Source: Idiomarina sp. PL1-037 (GTDB lineage: Bacteria; Pseudomonadota; Gammaproteobacteria; Enterobacterales; Alteromonadaceae). Taken from it: 64,000 nt of DNA. A model generated the notes under the pieces. It was not told where the DNA came from. It did not search any database and saw nothing but the letters and a program-made list of their open reading frames with translations. A program made the position numbers and the translations under genes. Shown here piece after piece: positions 24,107-32,786 of the stretch. The first letter of the stretch is position 1; every line of letters begins with the position of its first letter. The stretch spans positions 930,001 to 994,000 of the forward strand of contig NZ_CP139873.1 in the NCBI RefSeq assembly GCF_034422975.1, written 5' to 3'.

Positions 24107-24610
24107 ATGAGTAAAGACAATCGCGCTATAAAGAACGAAGCTGACGTTGATGGTAATGACGAGGTTCTGCAGTGGGTCACTTTCCAGCTGGAACAGGAAA
24201 CTTACGGTATCAATGTAATGCAGGTTCAGGAAGTGCTGCGCTACAGCGAAATTGCTCCCGTACCCGGCGCACCCAGTTACGTATTAGGTATTATCAATTT
24301 GCGAGGTAACGTGGTCACAGTCATTGATACGCGTCTGCGCTTTGGCTTGCAGACGACCGAAGTCACTGACAATTCACGTATCGTGATCATTGAGTCTGAA
24401 CAGCAGGTTATTGGCATACTAGTCGATAGTGTTGCCGAGGTGGTGTATCTGAAAACCTCGGAAATTGATAGCGCTCCGAATGTGGGTACTGACGAGAGTG
24501 CTCGCTTTATTCAGGGCGTAAGTAACCGAGATGACGAACTTCTGATTCTGGTAGACCTGGATAAAATGCTTACCGATGAAGAGTGGGATGAAATCTCCCG
24601 TCTGAGCTAA
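24107..24610 (+). CDS. cheW: Chemotaxis coupling protein CheW
   Basis: 167-residue single CheW domain (QWVTFQLEQETYGINVMQVQEVLRY; GIINLRGNVVTVIDTR; FIQGVSNRDDELLILVDLDK). It bridges chemoreceptors and CheA in the signalling array. Begins with a short charged N-terminal extension. Ends with TAA at 24608-24610, directly followed by the ATG of the DUF2802 gene, with no gap. Confidence 0.95.
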   Translation: MSKDNRAIKNEADVDGNDEVLQWVTFQLEQETYGINVMQVQEVLRYSEIAPVPGAPSYVLGIINLRGNVVTVIDTRLRFGLQTTEVTDNSRIVIIESEQQVIGILVDSVAEVVYLKTSEIDSAPNVGTDESARFIQGVSNRDDELLILVDLDKMLTDEEWDEISRLS

Positions 24611-25063
24611 ATGATGACGAACTGGTTATTTGCTATTTCAGCGCTGGCTCTTGGGCTGGCGCTTATTGCTTTAGTCGCGGTGGTTATTACCTCGCGACGG
24701 CAAGCCGAGCTTATTGAACGTCAGCAGCAACGCTTGCTCATGCTCACGGAAACCGCCAGTGAAGTGTTGTCGCTACGAGAACAGTTCAAACAACAACCCA
24801 CTGAAGCCTCCTCAAAAACCGACTTTGCTCAGCAGCAATTGGTTGCTCAGTTGCAACAGCAAGTTGCGCAGCTAAACGAGGAGCAACAGCAGTTACAGCA
24901 AAGGTTGCAAGAAGTTGCGGAGCAGGAGCCGGGTAGTAAGCTTTACCAGCGCGCAGCTAAGTTAGTGGCAAGCGGAGCTAGTGTTGAAGAGCTGATGCAG
25001 GAATGCGACCTGCCGCAGGCTGAGGCTGAGTTATTAACCTCGTTGCACAAGAAAGGCGCATAA
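24611..25063 (+). CDS. DUF2802 family membrane-anchored coiled-coil protein
   Basis: 150 residues: an N-terminal membrane helix (LFAISALALGLALIALVAVVI), then a Gln-rich coiled coil (about 35-100) and a conserved C-terminal segment (YQRAAKLVASGASVEELMQECDLPQAEAELL) that resembles a helix-turn-helix-like motif. DUF2802 genes end the cheW operon in many polar flagellates; their role is unknown. Topology suggests a cytoplasmic C-terminus. It directly abuts cheW and is last in the operon. Confidence 0.8.
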   Translation: MMTNWLFAISALALGLALIALVAVVITSRRQAELIERQQQRLLMLTETASEVLSLREQFKQQPTEASSKTDFAQQQLVAQLQQQVAQLNEEQQQLQQRLQEVAEQEPGSKLYQRAAKLVASGASVEELMQECDLPQAEAELLTSLHKKGA

Positions 25064-25069
25064 AGCGGT

Positions 25070-25351
25070 TTAACCCTCTTCCCATTGTCTAGGGAATTTG
25101 CCATCCAGTAGGTACGCGAAAGCGATAATTTCCGCAATAATAATGTACAGCTCGCGTGGAATTTCATCACCCACATTCAGTTTGGCCAGCGAATCGGACA
25201 GCAACGGATCTTCATGGACTAAGACGCCATGCTCTTTGGCAACGGCAATAATTTCTTCAGCAAGTTCGTCAAACCCCCGGGCTATGACTTTAGGCGCATT
25301 AAAGCCGTCGTAAGACAAACCTATCGCTTGTTTTTCTTTCTTGTCACTCAT
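25070..25351 (-). CDS. FlhB C-terminal-domain paralogue (FlhX/YlqH-like)
   Basis: 93 residues corresponding to only the cytoplasmic domain of FlhB/YscU export-switch proteins (IGLSYDGFNAPKVIARG, then ELAEEIIAVAKEHGVLVHEDPLL). The autocleavage motif NPTH, which precedes this part in FlhB, is absent. Stand-alone copies are known in several bacteria and can partly replace the cleaved C-terminal half of FlhB. It overlaps the end of the fliK-like gene by four bases (ATGA), suggesting a joint role in substrate-specificity switching. It converges with the che operon six bases from the DUF2802 stop. Confidence 0.82.
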   Translation of the reverse strand: MSDKKEKQAIGLSYDGFNAPKVIARGFDELAEEIIAVAKEHGVLVHEDPLLSDSLAKLNVGDEIPRELYIIIAEIIAFAYLLDGKFPRQWEEG

Positions 25352-26985
25352 ACTGTCACCCGAATAATACCGCTGTGCTGCTGCGCCAGGTTGTCCGGAA
25401 TTTTACCTTGCTGAACCCGAAGCTTAACGCTGTTAACCTCCAGTTCGGCAAGCCTTTTTTCAAGCTTTTCGACATTACTCTCAACCACTTTTTGCGCCGC
25501 TTTCGTTTCAGTGTAGAAGTCAACCGATGACCCTTGCGGGTGGTAGCGACCTTTAACCAGCAAAGGCCCGGTACTTTCCAGTTCAAAGCGCAGGGTAAAT
25601 AACCATAAGGTGCGGCCGTTACTCTCTTTATTACTGCTTTCGCGCTCACTGCGAATAAGCAGTTCATGCTGCTGTGGTTTTTGTGTATCAGCGGGTAGCA
25701 GAATGTAATATTCCGGTTGTTGAGGAGGCGAATCCTGCAACCTGGCCTGACTGCTTTGCGCCGAGTTAAGGATGCCGGTAAAAAGCTGTAGTAGTCGCTG
25801 CAACTGTTGTTGCGGTAATTGTTGCAACAGGGCATTAATGCGTTCGCGCACTTCACCTGCATTGTCAGGGGCAGGGTTAAGCACCTGCTGAATAAAGGCC
25901 TGAGTAAACTGATTTGGTGAGGTTCTCGCTGCTCCAGTACTGCTGGTCGTTTCCGGTTGCTGCTGCATTGCCAGACCCAGCAGCGTCATTAGCATTTGTC
26001 CAAGACCTCCCATTTGCTGACTGGGTTGGGCGCTGACCGGGCGCGCCGCAAACCAATCGCTGACCCAGCTCTGCAAGGCCTGGGGGCGTTGCATGGCATC
26101 TGGTGTTGGCATTTGCTGAAGTACTTTGACCAAAAGCTGTTGTAAGGCCTTAGGCGGTGACTGCAATGCCTCTCTTGCCGCTTCTGCTGACAATCGGGCC
26201 GTTGGCTGCTGAATGCTTTCAGCCGTGCCTGTCGATGAGGGCGAAGGCCGCAGGCTTTGCGGTATAAAATTCTGCAATGCCTGTTGAAATTGTTTCGGTG
26301 TTATTTGTTGAGCTTGTTTTATTGCTAACCCGGTTGCCGCTGGTATCGAGACTTTTTGCGTTGGTGAGGTCTGGGCAGCGGTGTTTGGCTGACTTACTGG
26401 TGGGTTAACTGGTTGAGTGCCAGGCCTTGATGTTACCGGCTGTTGCGGTGTCGGTTGCACCGTAGCAACCCGGCCCTGCTCAACAAAGGCTTTAATCAGC
26501 TTTGGTGGCAGTTGAGTTACCGGTACATCTGCAACAGCCACCGGTTTTGTTGCACCCGTGCTGAGAGCTACCCGAACTATCGGCTGTTTAGGATCTGGCT
26601 GAGTTATTGTCAGTTGCAATTTTGTTGCCGCCGTTAATGGCGGCTGAATATTTTTGGGCGGGTTAGGCCATTGCCAGTTGTTACCCTGAATACGAGGTGG
26701 CTGCTGGCCTTTCGCGGGCTCAAAAGTTACCGGTAAACTGATCTGGACCAATAATTGAGCGAGTAACCGGGTCGTATTTGCCTGATTCAGCGAGCCTGCA
26801 TTTATCGAAGGCGTCGGAAGGTTACCCTGTTTTGGAGCCTGAGTTGTGCTTACGGTAGAATTGCCACCAGAGGTGGAGCCGCTGAAAATACGCATTAGAC
26901 TGGACAATTGTTGCTGTTCGGCACGAGCTAACGTTCGTTCCGGAGAGGCCATCATTTGTTGTAACAGTTGCTTAATATCAGCCAT
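25348..26985 (-). CDS. FliK-like hook-length control protein
   Basis: 545 residues, extremely rich in Gln, Pro, Thr and Ala over the first 400, as in FliK rulers, with a folded C-terminal part (about 430-545: TLWLFTLRFELESTGPLLVKGRYHPQG) that resembles the FliK C-terminal domain. FliK measures hook length and flips the export gate from hook to filament substrates via FlhB. Adjacent coupling to a FlhB-domain gene fits. A canonical fliK usually sits in the fliE-fliR region, outside this window, so this may be a second FliK-type protein. The function is inferred from composition, C-domain and partner. Confidence 0.68.
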   Translation of the reverse strand: MADIKQLLQQMMASPERTLARAEQQQLSSLMRIFSGSTSGGNSTVSTTQAPKQGNLPTPSINAGSLNQANTTRLLAQLLVQISLPVTFEPAKGQQPPRIQGNNWQWPNPPKNIQPPLTAATKLQLTITQPDPKQPIVRVALSTGATKPVAVADVPVTQLPPKLIKAFVEQGRVATVQPTPQQPVTSRPGTQPVNPPVSQPNTAAQTSPTQKVSIPAATGLAIKQAQQITPKQFQQALQNFIPQSLRPSPSSTGTAESIQQPTARLSAEAAREALQSPPKALQQLLVKVLQQMPTPDAMQRPQALQSWVSDWFAARPVSAQPSQQMGGLGQMLMTLLGLAMQQQPETTSSTGAARTSPNQFTQAFIQQVLNPAPDNAGEVRERINALLQQLPQQQLQRLLQLFTGILNSAQSSQARLQDSPPQQPEYYILLPADTQKPQQHELLIRSERESSNKESNGRTLWLFTLRFELESTGPLLVKGRYHPQGSSVDFYTETKAAQKVVESNVEKLEKRLAELEVNSVKLRVQQGKIPDNLAQQHSGIIRVTV

Positions 26986-27063
26986 GCGCTTTACCTAATT
27001 TTTATGGTAGAATCTTGGGCATTTGCGTCAGCTTACCAGTAAGGTTCCGGTTGTAAAATCCGC

Positions 27064-27720
27064 ATGACACAAGTTGCTTCCACCAACAGCCCACTATTGC
27101 ACGCAGAGCAGCTAAGCTCAATCCGTGGCGGGCGAGTATTATTTGAAGAACTCGACTTTTCAGTGAGCGCGGGTCAGTTATGGCAGGTTAGCGGGCCTAA
27201 TGGTGCCGGAAAATCGTCGTTGCTGCGAATTCTTACCGGATTACTGGAACCGTCCGACGGCGTTGTATATTTTGACGGTCAGCCGCTGAATCAGAATTGG
27301 TCGGAATACTGTCAGCAGTTACTGTTTATTGGGCACAAAGCTGCAGTTAAAGGAGAGCTAAGTGCGCTGGAAAACTTTCACTGGCAGCAGCAGTTGTCTT
27401 CTGTGCAAGACGTGGATGCCTGGGACTTACTCGAGAAGCTCGGGCTGCTGGGGTTAGAAGATGAATTAACCACGCGGCTGTCTGCCGGACAGCAACGTCG
27501 AGTTGCATTAACCCGGTTATGGGCAACGCAAGCTTCGTTGTGGATATTAGACGAGCCTTTTACCGCGCTGGATGTACAGGGAATAGCCTTATTACAACAA
27601 CGCTTTGTCGAACATTTAGAGGCAGGCGGCACCATTATTTTCACCTCGCATCAGTCACTGACTTTGTCCGGTTTAACACCTGAAAAACTGTCTCTGGAAT
27701 ACCGGGGCGAGGTGCTATGA
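27064..27720 (+). CDS. ccmA: Cytochrome c maturation ABC transporter ATPase CcmA
   Basis: 218 residues with Walker A GPNGAGKS at 44-51, signature LSAGQQRR and Walker B LWILDEP. With CcmB it forms the ATPase that, together with CcmC, releases holo-CcmE in System I cytochrome c biogenesis. First gene of the complete ccmABCDEFGHI operon; its end overlaps ccmB by four bases. The 78 bases shared with the divergent fliK-like gene must hold both promoters; I see no strong consensus. Confidence 0.95.
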   Translation: MTQVASTNSPLLHAEQLSSIRGGRVLFEELDFSVSAGQLWQVSGPNGAGKSSLLRILTGLLEPSDGVVYFDGQPLNQNWSEYCQQLLFIGHKAAVKGELSALENFHWQQQLSSVQDVDAWDLLEKLGLLGLEDELTTRLSAGQQRRVALTRLWATQASLWILDEPFTALDVQGIALLQQRFVEHLEAGGTIIFTSHQSLTLSGLTPEKLSLEYRGEVL

Positions 27721-28400
27721 GTCAGCTTTCGAACAGACAAACCTGGTTAACCCTGCTGAAGCGGGATTTACGTATAGCCGCACGGCGACGCAGCGACGCC
27801 TTAAACCCTTTGCTCTTTCTATTAATGGTGGTGACGTTGTTCCCGTTGGGCATTGGCCCCGGCCCTGACATTCTGGCTCGTATTGCCCCCGGAATTATTT
27901 GGGTAGCCGCTTTACTCGCCAGTTTATTGGGGCTTGAACGTCTATTTCGCGATGACTTTCAGGACGGTACGCTGGAACAGTTGTGTTTATTACCGCAGCC
28001 TCTGGCTTTTACGGTTACAGCGAAAATGATGGCGCACTGGCTGCTAAGTGGTTTGCCGCTGGTTATTCTGTCACCCGTTCTGGCTCTGCTGTTGAGTTTG
28101 CCGCTGCAGGGCTGGTGGGCACTGGCGTTGACTTTGTTGCTGGGAACTCCGGCGTTAAGTGCGTTGGGAGCTATTGGTGCGGCATTAACTCTGCAGGTTC
28201 AGCGCGGCAGTTCACTGGTCAGTTTAATCTTAATCCCGCTTTTTATTCCTTTACTGATATTTGCTACTGCAGCAGTCGAAAATGCCTCAATGGGGCTTGC
28301 AGTTCATGGCCAGTTAGCGATACTGGCGGCAATTTCAGTTTTAACCGTAACATTGGCTCCGCTGGCTGTAGCAGCTGGCATTAGAATGAGTGTGAATTGA
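27717..28400 (+). CDS. ccmB: Heme exporter membrane subunit CcmB
   Basis: 227 residues with about six membrane segments and the family opening FLLMVVTLFPLGIGP. Partner of CcmA in the CcmABCDE release complex. Overlaps ccmA by four bases and is followed by ccmC after one base. Confidence 0.93.
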   Translation: MSQLSNRQTWLTLLKRDLRIAARRRSDALNPLLFLLMVVTLFPLGIGPGPDILARIAPGIIWVAALLASLLGLERLFRDDFQDGTLEQLCLLPQPLAFTVTAKMMAHWLLSGLPLVILSPVLALLLSLPLQGWWALALTLLLGTPALSALGAIGAALTLQVQRGSSLVSLILIPLFIPLLIFATAAVENASMGLAVHGQLAILAAISVLTVTLAPLAVAAGIRMSVN

Positions 28401-28401
28401 T

Positions 28402-29139
28402 ATGTGGCGATGGTTACATCCGTACGCAAAACCCGAAGCAAGTTATAACCTGTTGCAAAAGCTGCTGCCATGGTTTGTGGCATTAACACTAGTAACTCTT
28501 ATTACCGGGGTTATTTGGGGGCTGGCATTTGCCCCGAGTGATTATCAGCAAGGTGACAGCTACCGAATCATTTTCCTGCATGTACCGGCGGCAATTTTTT
28601 CTATGGGTGCCTATATGGGCATGGCCATTATGGGCGGCATTGCGCTCATTTGGCAGATTAAAACTGCGGAATGGGCTATTCCGGCAATTGCCCCTGTTGG
28701 GGCTACATTAACCATTGTGGCTTTATTAACCGGGGCTATTTGGGGCAAACCCATGTGGGGCACCTGGTGGGTGTGGGATGCCAGACTAACTTCTGAACTG
28801 ATTTTGCTGTTTCTTTATGTCGGCGTTATGGCGTTATATTTTGCTTTCGATGACGCCAGAACCGGTGCCAAGGCTGCGGCTATTTTATCTTTAGTTGGTG
28901 TTATCAATTTACCTATCATCCATTTTTCGGTGGAGTGGTGGAATACTCTTCACCAGGGCGCGACCATTACTAAGTTTGAACGACCCTCAATAGCCGCAAG
29001 TATGTTAATTCCGTTATTAATCTGTTTGGTCGGCTTTGCGTTTTTAACCGTATCTTTAGTGATGATGCGGTTAAAAAATGAGATACTAAGACACGAATTA
29101 CACCGCCCCTGGGCACAGCAACGGCTGGAGCAAGACTAA
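28402..29139 (+). CDS. ccmC: Heme handling membrane protein CcmC
   Basis: 245 residues, six membrane helices, with the tryptophan-rich WWD-type motif GTWWVWDARLTSEL and flanking periplasmic histidines (FLHVPAA and IIHFSVEWWNTLHQG) that hold heme. It attaches heme to CcmE. The stop overlaps the ATG of ccmD by one base. Confidence 0.96.
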   Translation: MWRWLHPYAKPEASYNLLQKLLPWFVALTLVTLITGVIWGLAFAPSDYQQGDSYRIIFLHVPAAIFSMGAYMGMAIMGGIALIWQIKTAEWAIPAIAPVGATLTIVALLTGAIWGKPMWGTWWVWDARLTSELILLFLYVGVMALYFAFDDARTGAKAAAILSLVGVINLPIIHFSVEWWNTLHQGATITKFERPSIAASMLIPLLICLVGFAFLTVSLVMMRLKNEILRHELHRPWAQQRLEQD

Positions 29140-29369
29140 TGGCTTTTGATAGTTTTACTGACTTCGTCGCTATGGGTGGTTACGGACTTTATGTCTGGTT
29201 GTCATTCTTTTTGAGTTTTGTTGTTCTTGCCGGGGTTGCGTTAGAAACTTTATTGGCAAAACGACAGTTGGTTAAGAAAAGCCGGCAGTTACAACAGCGT
29301 CAACAGCGCTTAGCCAGACGCACAGCCAACCGTGCAGCAGTAGGAGACGGTAATGAACCCAAGACGTAA
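29139..29369 (+). CDS. ccmD: Small heme exporter subunit CcmD
   Basis: 76 residues: MGGYGLYVWLSFFLSFVVL, the conserved single membrane helix, then a basic cytoplasmic tail. CcmD stabilises the CcmC-CcmE complex and is needed for holo-CcmE release. Overlaps both neighbours (ccmC by one base, ccmE by 17), typical of this operon. Confidence 0.9.
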   Translation: MAFDSFTDFVAMGGYGLYVWLSFFLSFVVLAGVALETLLAKRQLVKKSRQLQQRQQRLARRTANRAAVGDGNEPKT

Positions 29370-29835
29370 ACAACGCTTAACCTGGGTCGCTATTTTAGTG
29401 ATTGGGGTTTCGGTAGCAACGGGACTGATGCTATATGCATTAAGCCAAAGTATCGATCTTTTTTATACTCCCACCGAACTGGTTGAAGGTAAGGGCAAGG
29501 ATAAACAAAAGCCTCAGGTTGGCCAGCGAATGCGAGTTGGCGGTATGGTGGTTGAAGGTTCGGTAGAGCGTGACCGCGAAACTTTAGAAGTTTCCTTTAA
29601 AATTACAGACATTGGCCCCGAAGTCACTGTGTTGTATCAGGGAATTTTACCGGATTTATTCCGCGAGGGACAAGGTATTGTTGCTCAGGGAGAACTGATT
29701 GAACCTACCGTGTTAAAAGCCAGTGAAGTTTTGGCCAAGCACGACGAAGAATATATGCCGCCGGAACTGGCAGAGCAGATGAAAGGCATCAAACATGTCA
29801 ACCCAAATACAGTTGAAAAAGGTGAAGGGCAATGA
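29353..29835 (+). CDS. ccmE: Periplasmic heme chaperone CcmE
   Basis: 160 residues: N-terminal membrane anchor followed by an OB-fold periplasmic domain. The heme-binding histidine and partner tyrosine are in VLAKHDEEYMP (about residue 127). It ferries heme from CcmC to CcmF/CcmH. The last codons overlap ccmF by four bases. Confidence 0.95.
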   Translation: MNPRRKQRLTWVAILVIGVSVATGLMLYALSQSIDLFYTPTELVEGKGKDKQKPQVGQRMRVGGMVVEGSVERDRETLEVSFKITDIGPEVTVLYQGILPDLFREGQGIVAQGELIEPTVLKASEVLAKHDEEYMPPELAEQMKGIKHVNPNTVEKGEGQ

Positions 29836-31787
29836 TTGCTGAAGCAGGACATCTTGCCATAGCCATTGCGCTGGCCTTTTCTGTATTGCTGGCGGTTTAT
29901 CCTTTATGGGGAGCGGCGAAAGGAAACGGCGGCATGATGGCTTTAGCCCGGCCGTTTGCCTATGGCCAGTTTTTCTTTACCGCTATCGCTTTTGCTTTAT
30001 TAGTCTGGGGCTTTGTCAGTAACGACTTTAGTATTGCTTATGTTGCGGCAAACTCGAATAGTCAGCTACCGGTTGCGTATCGGGTTACCGCGGTGTGGGG
30101 GTCACATGAGGGCTCTTTTCTTCTCTGGATGCTAATGCAGGCAGGCTGGATAGCCGCAGTCGCGATATTTTCCCGCTCTATGCCATTGCCGATGATAGCC
30201 CGGGTGCTTGCCATTCTGGGGCTGGTCAGCATTGGCTTCTATTTGTTTATGCTAACGGTTTCGAACCCGTTTGACCGCAGCTTGCCGTTAATACCGGTGG
30301 ATGGGCGTGACCTTAATCCACTATTGCAAGATCCCGGCATGATCATTCATCCGCCTTTGCTGTATATGGGTTACGTAGGGTTCTCCGTCGCTTTCGCTTT
30401 TGCTATTGCTGCTTTATTGTCAGGTAAGCTTGACGCGGCCTGGGCACGCTGGTCTCGTCCCTGGACTCTCGCTGCATGGATTTTCCTGACACTGGGTATA
30501 GCCATTGGTAGTTGGTGGGCATATTACGAACTAGGCTGGGGTGGCTGGTGGTTCTGGGATCCGGTTGAAAACGCGAGCTTTATGCCATGGTTGGTAGGAA
30601 CGGCTTTGCTGCATTCCCTTGCCGTAACCGAAAAACGAGGCAGTTTTAAGTCCTGGACGGTATTGCTGGCTATATCAGCTTTCAGTTTGAGTTTACTGGG
30701 CACCTTTTTGGTACGTTCTGGTGTTTTGGTTTCGGTGCACGCGTTCGCATCTGACCCCACCCGCGGCTTGTTTATTTTGATATTGCTCGGGCTGGTTGTT
30801 GGTGGCTCGCTTATTTTGTATGGCCTGCGTGCAGGCAAAATGCAAAGTTACAGCCGTTATGAACTGCTGTCGCGAGAGGTCATGTTGCTGGGCAACAATG
30901 TCTTGTTAATGGCTGCCATGGTGGTTGTTTTCCTGGGAACCATGCTACCTCTGGTTCATAAAGAAATTGGGCTCGGTACCATTTCTATTGGCGAACCTTT
31001 TTTCAATGGAGTTTATAGCTGGCTGGTTATCCCGTTTGCCTTAATGCTGGGTCTTGGCCCCTTAATGCGCTGGCGCAGACAAGCCATGAAACCACTTCTG
31101 AAGCCAATAGCCTTAGCACTTTCGTTGGCACTGATTCTGGCCTACACGCTGCCTAAGATTTGGGCCGACGAGTTGCCTGCATTGGTGGTTATTGCTCTGT
31201 TTCTGGCGTTCTGGGTGGCTCTGGCGACACTGACCGAAGTACAGCAAACCGTAAAACAACGCAAACAGGGCTGGGCCGGGTTGACCCAAATTTCGGGTAG
31301 TCATTGGGGAATGGTTCTCGGGCATTTAGGTTTTGCCGTAACGCTCATTGGTATAACGCTGGTTTCAAACTATGAGCAGGAGCGTGATATTGCGCTTGCT
31401 CCGGGGCAGTCGGTTGATGTTATCGGTTATAACGTGGTGTTCGAAAGCCTGCAGCACCGCGAAGGCCCTAACTACGATGCGGACGAGGGATTATTTACGG
31501 TTTACAAAGACGGGCAGGAAGTAACGCAGTTAACCAGCGAGAAACGTTTTTACCGGGTACAACGCACCAGTATGACGGAAGTTGGACTTGATGCGAGTTT
31601 ATTACGCGATGTCTATATTGCTATGGGCGAACCACTGGATGATGAAACCTGGGCCATTCGTTTCTACATAAAGCCTTTTGTCCGCTGGATTTGGCTGGGC
31701 GCTATTATCATGGCAATAGGTGGTGCCATGGCATTGGCCGACAAACGGTATCGTAAGCGTGGTAAAAAGGAGATAGCCAATGACTAA
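29832..31787 (+). CDS. ccmF: Cytochrome c-heme lyase subunit CcmF
   Basis: 651-residue polytopic protein with the WWD motif GGWWFWDPVENASFMPW near residues 237-253 and conserved periplasmic histidines (GSHEGSFLLW and the LVHKEIG segment). It receives heme from CcmE and, with CcmH and CcmI, ligates it to the CxxCH motif of apocytochromes. The C-terminus ends in a large periplasmic loop and a final membrane helix. Overlaps ccmG by eight bases. Confidence 0.96.
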   Translation: MIAEAGHLAIAIALAFSVLLAVYPLWGAAKGNGGMMALARPFAYGQFFFTAIAFALLVWGFVSNDFSIAYVAANSNSQLPVAYRVTAVWGSHEGSFLLWMLMQAGWIAAVAIFSRSMPLPMIARVLAILGLVSIGFYLFMLTVSNPFDRSLPLIPVDGRDLNPLLQDPGMIIHPPLLYMGYVGFSVAFAFAIAALLSGKLDAAWARWSRPWTLAAWIFLTLGIAIGSWWAYYELGWGGWWFWDPVENASFMPWLVGTALLHSLAVTEKRGSFKSWTVLLAISAFSLSLLGTFLVRSGVLVSVHAFASDPTRGLFILILLGLVVGGSLILYGLRAGKMQSYSRYELLSREVMLLGNNVLLMAAMVVVFLGTMLPLVHKEIGLGTISIGEPFFNGVYSWLVIPFALMLGLGPLMRWRRQAMKPLLKPIALALSLALILAYTLPKIWADELPALVVIALFLAFWVALATLTEVQQTVKQRKQGWAGLTQISGSHWGMVLGHLGFAVTLIGITLVSNYEQERDIALAPGQSVDVIGYNVVFESLQHREGPNYDADEGLFTVYKDGQEVTQLTSEKRFYRVQRTSMTEVGLDASLLRDVYIAMGEPLDDETWAIRFYIKPFVRWIWLGAIIMAIGGAMALADKRYRKRGKKEIAND

Positions 31788-32328
31788 GTTTCGCTGGTTT
31801 ATCTTATTTGGTCCGCTGGTTTTGTTCGCCGGTTTGGTGGTCTTTTTACTTAAAGGCCTTGGTAGCGATCCAACCGAGTTGGATTCAGCACTGATAAACG
31901 AGCCGATCCCCCAGTTTAAGGCCCGCGACTTGTATGAAACAGAGGTAACTTACGACCAGTCGGTGCTGCAAGAGGGACCGTTGTTGCTTAACGTCTGGGC
32001 GACCTGGTGTCCTACCTGCCGCGCCGAGCACGAGTTTCTGAATGAGTTAGCCTCAAGAGGTGTTCCAATTGTGGGTCTCAATTATAAAGACGATTCCCGG
32101 GAAAAGGCCGTTAACTGGCTGAATACGCTGGGTGACCCCTATAGTGTTAATTTATTCGACCCGAAAGGCGATGTTGCATTTGAGTTTGGTGTTTATGGTG
32201 CACCAGAAACCTATTTTATTGACCATAAGGGTGTAATACGTTACCGCCATGTGGGTGACGTGAATGAACGCAACTGGTCGAATCAACTGCAAGGCATTTA
32301 CCAGCAATTGCTGGAGGAGGCCGAATGA
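31780..32328 (+). CDS. ccmG: Thiol:disulfide interchange protein CcmG (DsbE)
   Basis: 182 residues: membrane anchor at 6-26, then a thioredoxin fold with the active site WATWCPTCRAEH. It keeps apocytochrome c cysteines reduced for heme ligation in the periplasm, drawing electrons from a DsbD-type protein. Overlaps ccmF by eight bases and ccmH by four. Confidence 0.95.
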   Translation: MTKFRWFILFGPLVLFAGLVVFLLKGLGSDPTELDSALINEPIPQFKARDLYETEVTYDQSVLQEGPLLLNVWATWCPTCRAEHEFLNELASRGVPIVGLNYKDDSREKAVNWLNTLGDPYSVNLFDPKGDVAFEFGVYGAPETYFIDHKGVIRYRHVGDVNERNWSNQLQGIYQQLLEEAE

Positions 32329-32786
32329 TCCGTTCATTGCTAGTGACTGTTGCCGCTGTGTTTGTATTGATTTCTGCAGCGTCGGCGGAAAATGAAAACA
32401 GTTATAAGTTTGATAACGAACAACAGCGTGCAACCTACCAACAGCTGACCAAAGAGTTGCGTTGTCCTAAATGTCAGAATCAAAATATTGCTGACTCTAA
32501 TGCACCTCTGGCAGAAGACATGCGGGACCGTAGCTATCAGATGCTAAAAGAGGGCAAGTCACGGGAAGAAATTATCCAGTTTATGGTCGCCCGCTATGGC
32601 GATTTTGTGCATTACCAGCCACCTTTTACAACGGTTACCAGTGTTCTTTGGTGGGGGCCTTTGCTGATTGTCATTATTGGCATTGGCGTAGCCGTTGGCT
32701 TAACTCGCAAGAAAAAAGCGGCAGTTGAATTAACACCGGAAGAACGTGAACGTTTACAGCAATTGAGGAAGTCGGGCGATGAGTAG
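32325..32786 (+). CDS. ccmH: Cytochrome c maturation protein CcmH
   Basis: 153 residues: signal peptide (ending SAASAE), short helical periplasmic domain with the redox pair LRCPKCQNQN, and a C-terminal membrane helix. It handles the apocytochrome heme-binding motif and delivers it to CcmF. Here CcmH and CcmI are separate proteins, unlike the fused CcmH of E. coli K-12. Overlaps ccmI by eight bases. Confidence 0.94.
   Translation: MIRSLLVTVAAVFVLISAASAENENSYKFDNEQQRATYQQLTKELRCPKCQNQNIADSNAPLAEDMRDRSYQMLKEGKSREEIIQFMVARYGDFVHYQPPFTTVTSVLWWGPLLIVIIGIGVAVGLTRKKKAAVELTPEERERLQQLRKSGDE

Noticed and set aside
26986..27063. TGG...GC pattern on the minus strand upstream of the fliK-like gene, resembling a sigma-54 site
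   Set aside because: GG-to-GC spacing is one base short and the -12 box is poor; sigma-54 sites do not tolerate this.
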